Shown here: positions 17,161-27,806 of the stretch, piece after piece | Layout: the number at the start of each line of letters is the position of its first letter | How positions within the stretch are numbered: the first letter of the stretch is position 1 | Assembly (NCBI GenBank): GCA_017308235.1 | Contig: JAFKFL010000008.1 | Location: 397,864-461,863 of the forward strand | Source: Alphaproteobacteria bacterium | GTDB taxonomy: Bacteria; Pseudomonadota; Alphaproteobacteria; Reyranellales; Reyranellaceae | DNA length: 64,000 bases | Direction: 5' to 3' | The notes under the pieces: model-generated | The model's input: only the letters and a program-made list of their open reading frames with translations | The model's database searches: none | What the model was told of the DNA's origin: nothing | Translations under genes and position numbers: made by a program

Positions 17161-17811
17161 ATGGCGATCCATGCCTTGTTTCCGACACTCATCTATCGTG
17201 CTCGGCTCGCTTCAGTGAGCGCACAGCGTTTCGATCAGGATCTGGCCGACGAATGCCAGGCCTTGGCCGCATCCGATGCGGCCGGTCGTCGCTGGTCGGT
17301 GAAGAATTATCCCGGTGGCTACACATCCTATGGCTCGCTCGACCGGCTGCATCTGATCTCGCCCTTGTTCGACAGATTGCGGCGTCAGATCGATCGGCAT
17401 GTGGCTCGTTTTACCCGCTCGCTGCGCTATGACCTCGCCAGCCGCACGGTGGTGATGACCGACTGCTGGCTGAACGTCATGCCGGCAGGCGTTGCCCATT
17501 CGCTGCACCTGCATCCCACCTCGTTCATCAGTGGGACTTATTATGTCGCGGTTCCCAGGGGCGCCGGAGCACTGAAATTCGAGGATCCGCGTTTGTCTCG
17601 CCTGATGGCGGCCCCGCCGCGGCGCGCCGACGCGCCGCGTGCCATGCGCCCCTTCGTCAGCCTTGCGGCACGACCTGGCGATCTCGTGCTGTTCGAAAGC
17701 TGGCTGCGCCACGAAGTGCCGCCGGCACGCTATGTCGGCGAGCGTGTCTCGATCAGCTTCAACTACGCCTGGGTGGGGACGCGAGCGAAGGTCGGTGCTA
17801 AGAAGCGTTGA
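17161..17811 (+). CDS. TIGR02466-type 2-oxoglutarate/Fe(II) oxygenase-like protein
   Basis: The 216-residue protein begins MAIHALFPTLIYRARL, the typical opening of TIGR02466 proteins, which have the double-stranded beta-helix of 2OG-Fe(II) oxygenases. Candidate metal and cosubstrate residues are in AHSLHLHPTSFISGTYYV, LVLFESWLRHEVPP and ERVSISFNYAW. It is predicted to be cytoplasmic. Its substrate is unknown; relatives occur near diverse genes. The following secreted-protein gene begins directly after the stop codon, so the two are probably co-transcribed. Confidence 0.75.
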   Translation: MAIHALFPTLIYRARLASVSAQRFDQDLADECQALAASDAAGRRWSVKNYPGGYTSYGSLDRLHLISPLFDRLRRQIDRHVARFTRSLRYDLASRTVVMTDCWLNVMPAGVAHSLHLHPTSFISGTYYVAVPRGAGALKFEDPRLSRLMAAPPRRADAPRAMRPFVSLAARPGDLVLFESWLRHEVPPARYVGERVSISFNYAWVGTRAKVGAKKR

Positions 17812-18222
17812 ATGCGTAGCCTCGTTGCAAGTCTTTCGTTCCTCGCAGCTCTAGTCGGTGCGGCCGTTGCAAAGGCGGACTGCCCGATGGATCTGGGTCA
17901 CGGAACGGGTTGGGTGGTGTTCTCCGAGCGCTACATGATCGCGTTCCGCCCGGACCCGCTGCCTATCGAAGTGGGCGAGCCGGTTTCCCTCATCATGAAC
18001 GTCTGCACCAAGTCGGGTGAGGTGGCTGAACTCGTGAAGGTCGGCGCCGAGCGCGTTGATGCGAAAATGCCACCCCAAGTTCTCAAAGTGAGCGGCGGCG
18101 CCGACGGCCGTTACCGCGTCGATGGCCTGTCTTTCCTGGCGCCCGGCCGATGGGAGATCGAGTTCAGCGTGCGCTCAGCGGAAGGCAGCGAAGAGCTGAC
18201 GCACGAGATCATCGTCAAATGA
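17812..18222 (+). CDS. Small secreted beta-sandwich protein (YtkA/FixH-like)
   Basis: This encodes 136 residues starting with a signal peptide (MRSLVASLSFLAALVGAAVA, cleaved before KADCP). The mature part reads as a small immunoglobulin-like sandwich: YMIAFRPDPLPIEVGEPVSL, ADGRYRVDGLSFLAPGRWEIEFSV. This pattern resembles YtkA-like and FixH-like periplasmic domains, some of which handle copper, but no Met/His copper cluster is evident here. It begins directly at the stop of the oxygenase-like gene. Its function is not known. Confidence 0.65.
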   Translation: MRSLVASLSFLAALVGAAVAKADCPMDLGHGTGWVVFSERYMIAFRPDPLPIEVGEPVSLIMNVCTKSGEVAELVKVGAERVDAKMPPQVLKVSGGADGRYRVDGLSFLAPGRWEIEFSVRSAEGSEELTHEIIVK

Positions 18223-18699
18223 CTACCTGAGGCGGGCCAGCGCGCTTTCGAGGATCCAGGCCGCCGCCGCCGCATCCACCCGTTCGGCGCGCTTGGCGCG
18301 GCTCATGTCGTAGTCATCGATCATGCCGCGCGTCACGGCGGCCGTGCTCAGCCGTTCGTCCTGCAGTACGATCGGCAGCGTAGCGAGGTTGGTTGGACCA
18401 TGGGCCGCGATATTGGCTGCAAACTGGCGCACCGACTGGCAACGCGGCCCCTCGCTGCCGTCCATGTTGAGCGGCAGGCCGAGCACCAGCGCCTTCGCCT
18501 CGTACTTTCGGGCGAGATCGGCGAGGTTCGCCAGGTCAACAGTAAGCTTGGCGCGCTTCACGACCAGCAGCGGCGTCGCAAGCGTGCGCAGCACGTCGGA
18601 GGTGGCGACACCGATCGTCTTGGTGCCGACGTCGAGCGCCATCAAACGACCGTCGCGCACCAGCGCCGCTTTGAGCTCTGGAAAATCCACGATGGGCAT
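18223..18699 (-). CDS. ruvX: Holliday junction resolvase-like RuvX/YqgF
   Basis: The 158-residue RNase-H-fold protein contains LMALDVGTKTIGVATSD, ALVLGLPLNMDGSEGPRCQSV, LQDERLSTAAVTRGM and a final DAAAAAWILESAL, matching YqgF/RuvX with its acidic active-site residues. The family processes the 5' end of 16S rRNA precursor and was earlier proposed as a Holliday junction resolvase. In alphaproteobacteria ruvX lies near gatC-gatA, as it does here about 4 kb away, with three other genes between. Confidence 0.93.
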   Translation of the reverse strand: MPIVDFPELKAALVRDGRLMALDVGTKTIGVATSDVLRTLATPLLVVKRAKLTVDLANLADLARKYEAKALVLGLPLNMDGSEGPRCQSVRQFAANIAAHGPTNLATLPIVLQDERLSTAAVTRGMIDDYDMSRAKRAERVDAAAAAWILESALARLR

Positions 18700-18763
18700 C
18701 GCGCCTTATAAGTCGGACGCGGCGCCGGGTCGACAAGGCCGCCGCTTTCAGTAAGTTGGAGGG

Positions 18764-21274
18764 GTGACCGCTGTTCTCTACGCTCTCCTCGGGCTCGCGA
18801 TGGTGCTGATGATCGTCAGCCTCCTCGTGCCAGTCGCCGAGCGTCTGCGCCTGCCGCATACGGTGCTGCTTGCCGTCTCCGGCCTCGGACTGGGGCTGGT
18901 CAGCGAGTGGATCACCGCCCGTGGCCAATCCGCCGGTGTGCTCGCGGATGCCTTCAAGGGGTTCGCGGGGCTTCAGGGCGGCACCGACCTGCTGTTGCCG
19001 TTGTTCCTCCCGCCGCTTCTGTTCACCGCCGGTCTCACGATCGAAGTGCGGCGTCTGATCGACGAGATGTCGGCCGTGCTGCTGCTGGCGATCGTAGCGG
19101 TGCTCGTCTGCATCGGTGGCGTGGCGGGCGTCGTGCATCTCGTCACCGGATACGAGATCCTGGTCTGTCTGCTGGTCGGCGTGATCGTCTCGACGACCGA
19201 TCCGGCGGCGGTGATCGGCATCTTCCGCGATGTCGGCGCCCCCAAGCGTCTCTCCATCCTGGCCGAAGGCGAGTCCCTTCTAAACGATGCGGTCGCCATC
19301 GCGTCGTTTGGCTTCGTGATGCAGCTCCTCGTCGCCCAGGTCTCCCCCGAGGTCGGGGCGGGCGCGGCCGCCGAAGCGGCTGCGCCCGTGTTGCACGTGC
19401 TGCGCGACTTCTTCGGCGGCATCGTGTTCGGCTTCGCCGTCGCCCGGGTCGTGATGCTGATCCTGCCGCGGCTCGGCGATTCCGATGTGGCGATCGCCTC
19501 GGTGACGGTAAGCCTCGCCTATTTGAGCTACGTCGTTGCCGATCACTATCTCGCCATCTCCGGCGTTGTTTCCGTTGTGGTCGCCGCACTGACCGTGGCG
19601 GCCTATGGGCCGACCAATCTTCATCCCCGGCAGTGGGCGGCACTCAAGCAGCTCTGGCAGCAGCTCGACTTCTGGAGCAATTGCTTGATCTTCGTGCTCG
19701 CCTCCATGGTGGCGGCGCAATTCCTGCCGCATATCACCTGGCTCTACATCTGGGGGCTGGTGGCGGTGGTGGTCGGGGCGATGCTGGCCCGCGCGCTGGT
19801 CGTGTTCGGCATGCTGCCGCTCCTGGAAACCACGCGACTCGTCGAGCCTGTCGACCAGCGATACAAGACGATCCTGGTGTGGGGCGGCCTGCGCGGCGCT
19901 GTCACCATCGTGCTGGCGATGGTGGTTGCCGGCGACACGCGCCTCCCGGATGCCGTCCGCGAGTTCACGGCGGAGCTCGCGACGTTGTTCGTGCTTTTCA
20001 CCTTGTTGGTGAACGCCACCACGCTCGGCCTGGTGATGCGGGCGCTGGGATTGAACAAGCTGAGCCCGGTCGAGGTGGCGCTGCGCGATCGTGTGCTGGC
20101 CCTGTCGCGGGTCAATGTCCAACGCCACCTGCGCCAGATCATGCGCGATCACAACCAGCGCGTGGTCGGCCTCGATGTCGATCCTGACTCGGCAGGCGAC
20201 GCGGAGATCGAAGGGCCGCCCGCCGATCTTCCGCTCGAATTGGAGGAGCGTCTCTCCGTCGGTCTTCTGACGCTCTGCACGCAGGAGAAGGAGCTCTATC
20301 TCGACCTGTTCGAGCAGCAGACCTTGTCGCGTCGCATGGTGGCGCTGCTCACCGCACGCGTCGACCGGCTGATCGACGCCGTCCGCGATCGTGGCGCGGA
20401 GGGATACCAGGAGGTCGTGCAGAGCTTCACCCAGCCTGATTTCGGGTTTCGCGGGGCGCTGTGGCTGCACCGTCAGTTTGGCTTGGGCTGGCTGCTGACC
20501 GAACGGCTGGCGGATCGCTTCGAGACCCTGTTGGTGTCGCAGGACGTGCTGGCGGAGCTGGCGGCCTTCAACTTGAACTCGGTGGCGGATCTCTTGGGCG
20601 CCGATGCCGAGGAAAAGCTGGGCGCGGTGATCAGGGATCGCGAGCAGCTCGTGGACAGGGCCTTGAGGGCCTTGTCCTTGCAATATCCGGGCTATGCCGA
20701 GTCGGTCAAGGACCGGCAACTCGAGCTGGCCGCGATCCGCTTCGAAGCGGCTGAGTATGCCCGTCGGTTGCGCGAGTCTGTCATCGGCCGCGAGGTCTAC
20801 GCCGATCTGCGTCGCAAGTTGAATGCCCGTCGCAAGGGGGTCAGCCGTCGCCCGTCACTCGATCTTGGCCTCGAACTTGTCGGCATGATCGCGCGGGTGC
20901 CGCTGTTTGCCTCGCTCGATTCGACAGCGGTGCGCGAGGTCGGCCGGCGTTTGCGGGCGCGGCTTGCGTTGCCTGGCGAGAAGATCGTCGCTGTCGGCGG
21001 ACGGCCGGATGCGATGTATTTCATCGCTGCCGGTGAGGTGGCGGTTCATGTCGGCAGCATGATGGTGCCGCTGAAGGAGGGAGACTTCTTCGGCGAGATG
21101 GGCCTTCTCGACGCCAGGCCGCGTGTTGCCGATGTCGTGGCGGTCGGCTACTGCCAGCTGCTCGCGCTTTCGCGCAAGGACTTCGACGAGCTCTTGAGGC
21201 GGCGGCCGGGCATGCGGGCCGAGATCGAAGCAGTCGCCGCGCGGCGCATCGCCGAAAACGTGGCTGCCGGTTAG
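18764..21274 (+). CDS. CPA1-type cation/proton antiporter with C-terminal cyclic-nucleotide-binding-like domain
   Basis: The 836-residue protein has about 12 N-terminal helices of a Na+(K+)/H+ exchanger, with STTDPAAVIGIFRDVG and LAEGESLLNDAVAIASF carrying the ion-binding Asp residues, and GLRGAVTIVLAMVVAGDTRLP. A long cytoplasmic helical part follows. Residues about 705-830 form a cyclic-nucleotide-binding-type barrel (RVPLFASLDSTAVREVGRRL, LPGEKIVAVGGRPDAMYFIA, GDFFGEMGLLDARPRVADVVA). The pocket keeps FGEMGLL and an Arg. The GTG start has GGAGGGG directly ahead; a -35-like TCGACA and -10-like TAAGTT would place transcription start very near the GTG. It is predicted to sit in the inner membrane and respond to a cytoplasmic ligand. 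Confidence 0.9.
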   Translation: MTAVLYALLGLAMVLMIVSLLVPVAERLRLPHTVLLAVSGLGLGLVSEWITARGQSAGVLADAFKGFAGLQGGTDLLLPLFLPPLLFTAGLTIEVRRLIDEMSAVLLLAIVAVLVCIGGVAGVVHLVTGYEILVCLLVGVIVSTTDPAAVIGIFRDVGAPKRLSILAEGESLLNDAVAIASFGFVMQLLVAQVSPEVGAGAAAEAAAPVLHVLRDFFGGIVFGFAVARVVMLILPRLGDSDVAIASVTVSLAYLSYVVADHYLAISGVVSVVVAALTVAAYGPTNLHPRQWAALKQLWQQLDFWSNCLIFVLASMVAAQFLPHITWLYIWGLVAVVVGAMLARALVVFGMLPLLETTRLVEPVDQRYKTILVWGGLRGAVTIVLAMVVAGDTRLPDAVREFTAELATLFVLFTLLVNATTLGLVMRALGLNKLSPVEVALRDRVLALSRVNVQRHLRQIMRDHNQRVVGLDVDPDSAGDAEIEGPPADLPLELEERLSVGLLTLCTQEKELYLDLFEQQTLSRRMVALLTARVDRLIDAVRDRGAEGYQEVVQSFTQPDFGFRGALWLHRQFGLGWLLTERLADRFETLLVSQDVLAELAAFNLNSVADLLGADAEEKLGAVIRDREQLVDRALRALSLQYPGYAESVKDRQLELAAIRFEAAEYARRLRESVIGREVYADLRRKLNARRKGVSRRPSLDLGLELVGMIARVPLFASLDSTAVREVGRRLRARLALPGEKIVAVGGRPDAMYFIAAGEVAVHVGSMMVPLKEGDFFGEMGLLDARPRVADVVAVGYCQLLALSRKDFDELLRRRPGMRAEIEAVAARRIAENVAAG

Positions 21275-21285
21275 AGTGGGTAGAT

Positions 21286-21717
21286 ATGGACGTAACTGAA
21301 CCTGTCGTCGTTGTGACCGAAGCGCCCGATGCCGAGTCCGTTGCGGCCATCGCGGAGGGGCTGCGCGCGTACAATCTTAAGGTGTCCGGGGTCAACGATC
21401 GCCGGCCGCTGGCTGTTATCGTCAGGGATCCCGCCACGGGACGGCCGATCGGCGGGATCAATGGGCGCACGGCGCGGGGGCTGCTCGTTATCGAAATCTT
21501 CTATCTGCCGAAGTCGTTGCGCGGCGGCGGGCTGGGCGCCCGAGTGCTGGCTATGGCGGAGGAGGAAGGCCGGCGCCGCGGCTGCAAGCAGGCCGTCCTC
21601 GACACCATGAACTTCCAGGCGCCGGAGTTCTACAAGCGCCAGGGCTGGCGCGTCCTGGGTCAAATTCCCTGCGAGCCACCCGGAACTGTCCGCTACATCA
21701 TGACGAAGGCGCTGTAG
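21286..21717 (+). CDS. GNAT family N-acetyltransferase
   Basis: This encodes 143 residues with the GNAT fold. The acetyl-CoA loop is seen in LPKSLRGGGLGARVLAMAEE (the Q/RxxGxG/A-like motif), followed by GCKQAVLDTMNFQAPEFYKR, with the typical NFQAPEFYKRQGW segment before the last strand. The acceptor substrate is unknown. It lies 11 bp after the antiporter stop on the same strand, so it may be read from the antiporter transcript. Confidence 0.85.
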   Translation: MDVTEPVVVVTEAPDAESVAAIAEGLRAYNLKVSGVNDRRPLAVIVRDPATGRPIGGINGRTARGLLVIEIFYLPKSLRGGGLGARVLAMAEEEGRRRGCKQAVLDTMNFQAPEFYKRQGWRVLGQIPCEPPGTVRYIMTKAL

Positions 21718-21732
21718 AGATGGCCTGGCGGG

Positions 21733-22401
21733 CTACAGGTACTTCTCGGCTTCGTGACGCGCCACGCGCTTGAGCGTGGTGCCATGATCGTCGAGGAAGC
21801 GCCGCACGCGACGCGGGTCGCGCTTGGAAAGCTCGCGCAGCCACCAGCCGATCGCTTTCTGGATGAACCATTGCGGATCGTCGGTGAGCTGGGCCGCCCA
21901 GCCCAGCATCCGCTCCGGATCGCGACCGTCCTTCGTCCACGGCAGGGTGAAGACGAGCGACGCCCGGCGGGTCCACAAGTGCGGGCTTCGAACCCACTGT
22001 TCCGCGACGTCGAGACGGCGCGGGTCGGCCAGCAGGCAGCGCGATCCGACGGAGGCGATACTGTCCGCCACGGCCCAGCCGTCAAGATCGGCCATGCGAG
22101 CCTGCACGAACCGCCATGGCCGCTCCGTCGGCGGCACGGAAGCGCGCGCCAGGAGGCGGGCGGCCACGATCTTCAGATCCCACACCGGCTCGCGCCAGAG
22201 CTGCACGGCGAGGCTCAGGCAATCCGTCGGCGGCAGGTCCTTGGCGATTTCGCGGATGGCGACGTCCATCTGCGGCAAGGCAACGCCCCAATGCCGCCAA
22301 GTCGACTTTTGATAGGTTTTTTCCTGTGCCGCCCGCGCTGGCGTCCTCAGCGTGCGCAGGCGGCGGGTGAGACGGCCGTAGGCATCATTGGTATTGCTCA
22401 C
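21733..22401 (-). CDS. AlkD-like DNA alkylation repair protein (HEAT-repeat fold)
   Basis: The protein (222 residues from the chosen GTG) is helical with HEAT-like pairs and resembles AlkD-family DNA glycosylases that remove N3/N7-alkylpurines. Recognisable pieces are YQKSTWRHWGVALPQM, LSLAVQLWREPVWDLKIVAA, MADLDGWAVADSI and DPQWFIQKAIGWWLRELSKR, with several Trp and Asp residues as in the family. A longer frame to 22467 would run into the gatC upstream region; the GTG at 22401 is preferred but not certain. It is divergent from gatC. Confidence 0.78.
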   Translation of the reverse strand: MSNTNDAYGRLTRRLRTLRTPARAAQEKTYQKSTWRHWGVALPQMDVAIREIAKDLPPTDCLSLAVQLWREPVWDLKIVAARLLARASVPPTERPWRFVQARMADLDGWAVADSIASVGSRCLLADPRRLDVAEQWVRSPHLWTRRASLVFTLPWTKDGRDPERMLGWAAQLTDDPQWFIQKAIGWWLRELSKRDPRRVRRFLDDHGTTLKRVARHEAEKYL

Positions 22402-22487
22402 CCCGGCAGTATAACGCGCCTTCAGCAGGTTGCTCCTGTACGGCAAAACCGCTACCAACCGCGCCATTCAAGCGTTTGGAGCAGAGG

Positions 22488-22805
22488 ATGTCGCTCGACA
22501 AGGACACGGTGGCGCGCATTGCGCGGCTCGCCCGTCTCAAAGTGCCGGAGGAAGAGCTCGCCCCGTTGGCGGCAGAGCTGTCGGGGATTCTTGCCTGGAT
22601 CGAGCAACTGAACGAAGTCGACACCAAGGACGTCGAGCCACTGGCCAGCGTGTCCGATGTGACGCTGCCCCAGCGCGCCGACAAGGTGACCGATGGCGGG
22701 ATCGCTGAGAAGGTCCTGGCGAACGCGCCGGGCGGCGCCGTCTATATCGATTCGACGGACAAGAACGCCGGCGGCTTCTTCACGGTGCCCAAGGTGGTGG
22801 AGTAG
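22488..22805 (+). CDS. gatC: Asp-tRNA(Asn)/Glu-tRNA(Gln) amidotransferase subunit C
   Basis: GatC (105 residues) is the small stabilising subunit of the GatCAB complex, which converts mischarged Glu-tRNA(Gln) or Asp-tRNA(Asn). It begins MSLDKDTVARIARLARLKV and includes LAAELSGILAWIEQLNEVD and LPQRADKVTDGG, the usual pattern, ending GGFFTVPKVVE. The ATG at 22488 follows GGAG by 9 nt. Only 3 bp separate its stop from gatA. Confidence 0.95.
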   Translation: MSLDKDTVARIARLARLKVPEEELAPLAAELSGILAWIEQLNEVDTKDVEPLASVSDVTLPQRADKVTDGGIAEKVLANAPGGAVYIDSTDKNAGGFFTVPKVVE

Positions 22806-22808
22806 GCG

Positions 22809-24255
<1,447 letters not shown>

Positions 24256-24281
<26 letters not shown>

Positions 24282-24837
24282 TCGGCTGACCCGCGGCGCA
24301 AAGCGGGCAGTGCGTCGACTCCCAGAGATCGTTGGGCAGCGCGGCGACGCGCTCGACGGGCAGGTCTCTCTCTGAGAAGAAGGGCAGCGCCGCGGTTCCC
24401 GATAAAAGCAGGGAACCGATCGCGACAGGACGCGCGCCACAGGACAAGAGTTCCGCATGGGTCGCTCGAGTCGCCGAGCCGGCATTGATGGCGTCATCGA
24501 CGATCGCGATGCGCTTGCTGGCGAGCCCGTGCCGAAACGCCTCCGGGATTCGATAGCGAACAACGTTTGCGTCGATCGTGCGTTCGGTGAAGGCGAATGC
24601 CGTGCCGATTTCCGCGGCGACCATCTGAGCGACTAGCGCACCGCCCACGAGCGGTCCGACAACGGCTTCGATGCGGTAAGGGGATAGTCGACGCGCCAGT
24701 TCCTGGGTAAACGGCAGGAGTAGACGCGGCTGCAGGAACAGAGAATCAAGATCGAGCCAGAGGTTGCCATGGTGGCCGGACTCGAACTGAAAATGACCGC
24801 GCTGGACGCGCAGGAGATCGAGAAGCGCTGCTTCCAT
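24256..24837 (-). CDS. PyrE-like orotate phosphoribosyltransferase family protein
   Basis: This 193-residue protein resembles orotate phosphoribosyltransferase. The PRPP-binding loop is [22 protein letters not shown], with the two adjacent acidic residues preserved. N-terminal [20 protein letters not shown] and [20 protein letters not shown] are also PyrE-like. A late CPLC pair ([10 protein letters not shown]) is unlike standard PyrE. It is far from pyrB/pyrC and overlaps the gatA 3' end, so it could be a paralogue acting on another base. It is divergent from the LysE-type gene. Confidence 0.75.
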
Positions 24838-24866
24838 GCTGGACCAAACCCTGAGATGCTGCGTGC

Positions 24867-25478
24867 ATGTCGCTCGAATTATACGCCGCTTACCTGATTG
24901 CCTGCGTGGTCGTTGTGTTCGTTCCCGGGCCGACCGTGACGCTTGTCATCGCCAACAGCCTGAAGCACGGCACGCGCGCCGGGCTCTTGAACGTCGCCGG
25001 CACCCAGGTCGGTCTCGCGATCATGATCGGCGTGGTTGGCATTGGCCTCACGTCATTAATCGAGGCGATGGGCCATTGGTTCGACTGGCTGCGACTCGCG
25101 GGTGCCGCGTATCTCGTATGGATGGGCTGGAAGATGATCCGGTCGAGTGGCGACATCGGCGAAGGTGCCGTGGTGAAGCCGCCACGTGGCGGGTTCGTCA
25201 TGCAGGGCACATTGGTGGCGCTCAGCAATCCCAAGACATTGATCTTTTTCGGCGCCTTCTTCCCGCAATTCATCGATCCGGCTCGCGACCACGGCCTGCA
25301 GATCGCGATCATGGGTGCCACGGCCATGCTTGTCGCCGCGGTTTCCGACAGCTTCTATGCCATCGCCTCCGGTCGCGCCGGCCGTGCTCTTTCAGCGAAG
25401 CGGGTGCGCCTGCTGTCACGCCTCAGCGGCGGCTTCCTGATCGGCGGTGGCGCCTGGCTCGCGCTGTCGCGCCGCTGA
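24867..25478 (+). CDS. LysE/RhtB family amino acid exporter
   Basis: The 203-residue membrane protein has six hydrophobic segments and the LysE/RhtB hallmarks VPGPTVTLVIANSLKHG near the start, GAAYLVWMGWKMIRS in the middle and TLVALSNPKTLIFFGAFFPQF in the third quarter. The family exports amino acids or related compounds from the cytoplasm. The substrate is not evident. It is followed by an N-acyl-D-amino-acid deacylase gene on the same strand, so a role around D-amino acids is possible but speculative. Confidence 0.88.
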   Translation: MSLELYAAYLIACVVVVFVPGPTVTLVIANSLKHGTRAGLLNVAGTQVGLAIMIGVVGIGLTSLIEAMGHWFDWLRLAGAAYLVWMGWKMIRSSGDIGEGAVVKPPRGGFVMQGTLVALSNPKTLIFFGAFFPQFIDPARDHGLQIAIMGATAMLVAAVSDSFYAIASGRAGRALSAKRVRLLSRLSGGFLIGGGAWLALSRR

Positions 25479-25594
25479 CCGCTGTTACAGCCACCCTCTC
25501 TTCGCGGTGACGGGAGTCGACGGCCGTTTCGATCTGCGGCGGCATGCGCCGTCAGGTCGTTTGGGTTAAACTCCTGGAAATCCCGGAGGACGAC

Positions 25595-27316
25595 ATGGCG
25601 GGCTACGATCTGGTCATTCGCAACGGCACGGTAGCCGATGGCACGGGCACCGGGACACGCGACGCAGACATTGCGGTCAAGGACGGCAAGATCGCGGCGG
25701 TCGGCAAGGTGAGCGGGCAGGGCGCCGAGGAGATCGACGCCAAGGGCCTGCTGGTCACGCCGGGTTTTGTCGACATCCACACGCACTACGACGGCCAGGC
25801 GACGTGGGATTCGCGGCTCCAGCCCTCGAGCTGGCATGGCGTCACGACGGCGGTGATGGGCAACTGCGGCGTGGGCTTTGCGCCGGTGAAGGTGGCGGAT
25901 CGCCAGCGCCTGATCGAGTTGATGGAAGGCGTCGAGGACATTCCGGGCGCCGCGCTCGATGAGGGCCTGAACTGGTCGTGGGAATCGTTCGGCCAGTATC
26001 TCGATGCGCTCGACGCGCGGCCGCGCGACATGGATCTCGGAGCCCAGCTCCCGCACGGCGCTTTGCGCGTGTTCGTGATGGGCGAGCGGGCGGCCAAGCT
26101 CGAGGAGGCGACACCGGATGAGGTCGCCGAGATGCGTGCTCTCACGACCGAGGCGATGCGCGCCGGCGCTCTGGGCTTTTCGACCTCGCGCACGCTCAAT
26201 CATCGCACGGTGAAGGGCGACCCGACGCCGTCGCTGCGCGCCTCCGAATCAGAGCTTTTGGGCATCGCGCTCGGCATGAAGGATGCAGGGAAGGGCGTGA
26301 TCGAGTTCATCTCCGATTTCAACACGCCCGATCCCGAGAGCGAGTTCGCGATGCTCGATCGCCTGCTCTCGGCGAGCGGCCGGCCGTTCTCGGTGTCGCT
26401 GGCGCAGCGCCACTCCAGGCCCGAAGGCTGGCGGCGTCTGCTGGGGCTGGTCGAAGGGTTGGCGGCCAAAGGCCATTCGGCCAAAGCGCAGGTGGCGCCG
26501 CGGCCGATCGGCGTGCTGCAGGGCCTGCAGGCGAGCCGCATCCCGTTCTCGATGTGCCGGTCCTACAAGGCGATTGCACACAAGACGGTCGCCGAGCGAC
26601 TCGCGATCATGCGCGACCCGGCCTTCCGCGCGAAGCTCCTGGAGGAATCGCACGAGCCGCTGCGTTCCGATATGGCGGCGCGCCTTGTCGACTACGACCG
26701 CATGTTCCCGTTGGGCGATCCACCGGACTACGAGCCGCCGCAGGAAAGCTCGCTCGGTGCCCGCGCCCGCCGCGAGGGCCGCGATCCGCGCGAGGTCGTC
26801 TACGACTATCTGGTCGAAGGCGAGGGCAAGAACTTCATCTTCGCACCGTTCGCCAACTACGCTGCCTACAATCTCGACTGCTGCAGCGAGATGATGCAAA
26901 GCCCGCACACGTTGATCGGGCTGGGCGACGGCGGCGCGCATGTCGGGCTGATCTCCGATGGCTCCTATCCAACCTACCTGCTGTCCCATTGGGCGCGTGA
27001 CCGCAAGACAGGTCGGCTCGACCTCTCCTGGCTCGTGAAGCGCCATACGCTCGACAACGCTCGCGCCGTCGGCCTCAACGATCGCGGCCGGATCGCGGAA
27101 GGCTACAAGGCCGACCTGAACGTTATCGACTTCGACAAATTGCGGGTCGAAGCGCCTGTCATGAAGTGGGACCTGCCGGCGGGCGGCAAGCGTCTGCTGC
27201 AACGGGCGAATGGGTATCGCGCCACGATCGTGTCCGGCAGCGTCACCTATCGTGACGGCGAGCCGACGGGTGCGCTTCCCGGCAAGCTGGTGCGCGGGCC
27301 GCAGCGCGCGGCGTGA
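25595..27316 (+). CDS. N-acyl-D-amino-acid deacylase/D-aminoacylase family amidohydrolase
   Basis: This 573-residue metal-dependent amidohydrolase begins AGYDLVIRNGTVADGTGTG, with the metal site GFVDIHTHYDGQATWDSRL and the Cys-containing GNCGVGFAP seen in D-aminoacylase. Further on are FSTSRTLNHRT and LGDGGAHVGLISDGSYPTYL, then the beta-sandwich end GRIAEGYKADLNVIDFD. The family removes acyl groups from N-acyl-D-amino acids. The ATG at 25595 was chosen because GGAGGA lies 5-10 nt before it; frames further upstream lack such a site. Confidence 0.88.
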   Translation: MAGYDLVIRNGTVADGTGTGTRDADIAVKDGKIAAVGKVSGQGAEEIDAKGLLVTPGFVDIHTHYDGQATWDSRLQPSSWHGVTTAVMGNCGVGFAPVKVADRQRLIELMEGVEDIPGAALDEGLNWSWESFGQYLDALDARPRDMDLGAQLPHGALRVFVMGERAAKLEEATPDEVAEMRALTTEAMRAGALGFSTSRTLNHRTVKGDPTPSLRASESELLGIALGMKDAGKGVIEFISDFNTPDPESEFAMLDRLLSASGRPFSVSLAQRHSRPEGWRRLLGLVEGLAAKGHSAKAQVAPRPIGVLQGLQASRIPFSMCRSYKAIAHKTVAERLAIMRDPAFRAKLLEESHEPLRSDMAARLVDYDRMFPLGDPPDYEPPQESSLGARARREGRDPREVVYDYLVEGEGKNFIFAPFANYAAYNLDCCSEMMQSPHTLIGLGDGGAHVGLISDGSYPTYLLSHWARDRKTGRLDLSWLVKRHTLDNARAVGLNDRGRIAEGYKADLNVIDFDKLRVEAPVMKWDLPAGGKRLLQRANGYRATIVSGSVTYRDGEPTGALPGKLVRGPQRAA

Positions 27317-27334
27317 CGGCCGGCCGGCCGCCGC

Positions 27335-27778
27335 TTATCCGTCGGCCGGCTTGGCAGCTGCCGCATGCCCCTCGAACTGCGGCAGGTCATCGGTGATGTT
27401 GAACCACGGTGCCTTGGAGCCGACAAAGATGTGTTTTGTCGGCCGGATGGTCGGATCGTCGACCAGGGTTCCCATGGCGACGTGAACGAAAGCGCCGTCA
27501 CGCACGACCGAGTAGAGTAGCGAACCGCACAGTCGGCAGTGCGTGTTGTTGCCATCCGCTTCGCCGAAGATCTGGAGCTTGTCCTGGCCTTCGGTGACGC
27601 CAAGCTTGACGCGCTCGATACCGGCGAATGGTTTGAAGGCCGAACCGGTCGTGCGCCGACAATCCGAGCAGTGGCAGTTCATGGCATAGAGGAATTCGTC
27701 CGCCACGGTGTAGCAAACGGCGCCGCAGTAGCACTTTCCGCGGAGCGCGCGGCCGCTTGTTGCCTCCAGCTTCGCCAC
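27335..27778 (-). CDS. GFA/CENP-V-type zinc-binding family protein
   Basis: The 147-residue protein has the GFA (glutathione-dependent formaldehyde-activating-like) zinc fold: GKCYCGAVCYTV, MNCHCSDCRRTTGSAFKPF and NTHCRLCGSLLYSVV supply seven Cys ligands for two zinc ions. True formaldehyde-activating activity is rare in the family, so the function is unassigned. The GTG at 27778 is preceded by GGAGAGAG and begins VAKLEATSGRALRGK. It lies 28 bp downstream of the P450 gene on the same strand. Confidence 0.85.
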   Translation of the reverse strand: MAKLEATSGRALRGKCYCGAVCYTVADEFLYAMNCHCSDCRRTTGSAFKPFAGIERVKLGVTEGQDKLQIFGEADGNNTHCRLCGSLLYSVVRDGAFVHVAMGTLVDDPTIRPTKHIFVGSKAPWFNITDDLPQFEGHAAAAKPADG

Positions 27779-27806
27779 GGGCTCTCTCCATCGGAGCAAG
27801 GAGTGG

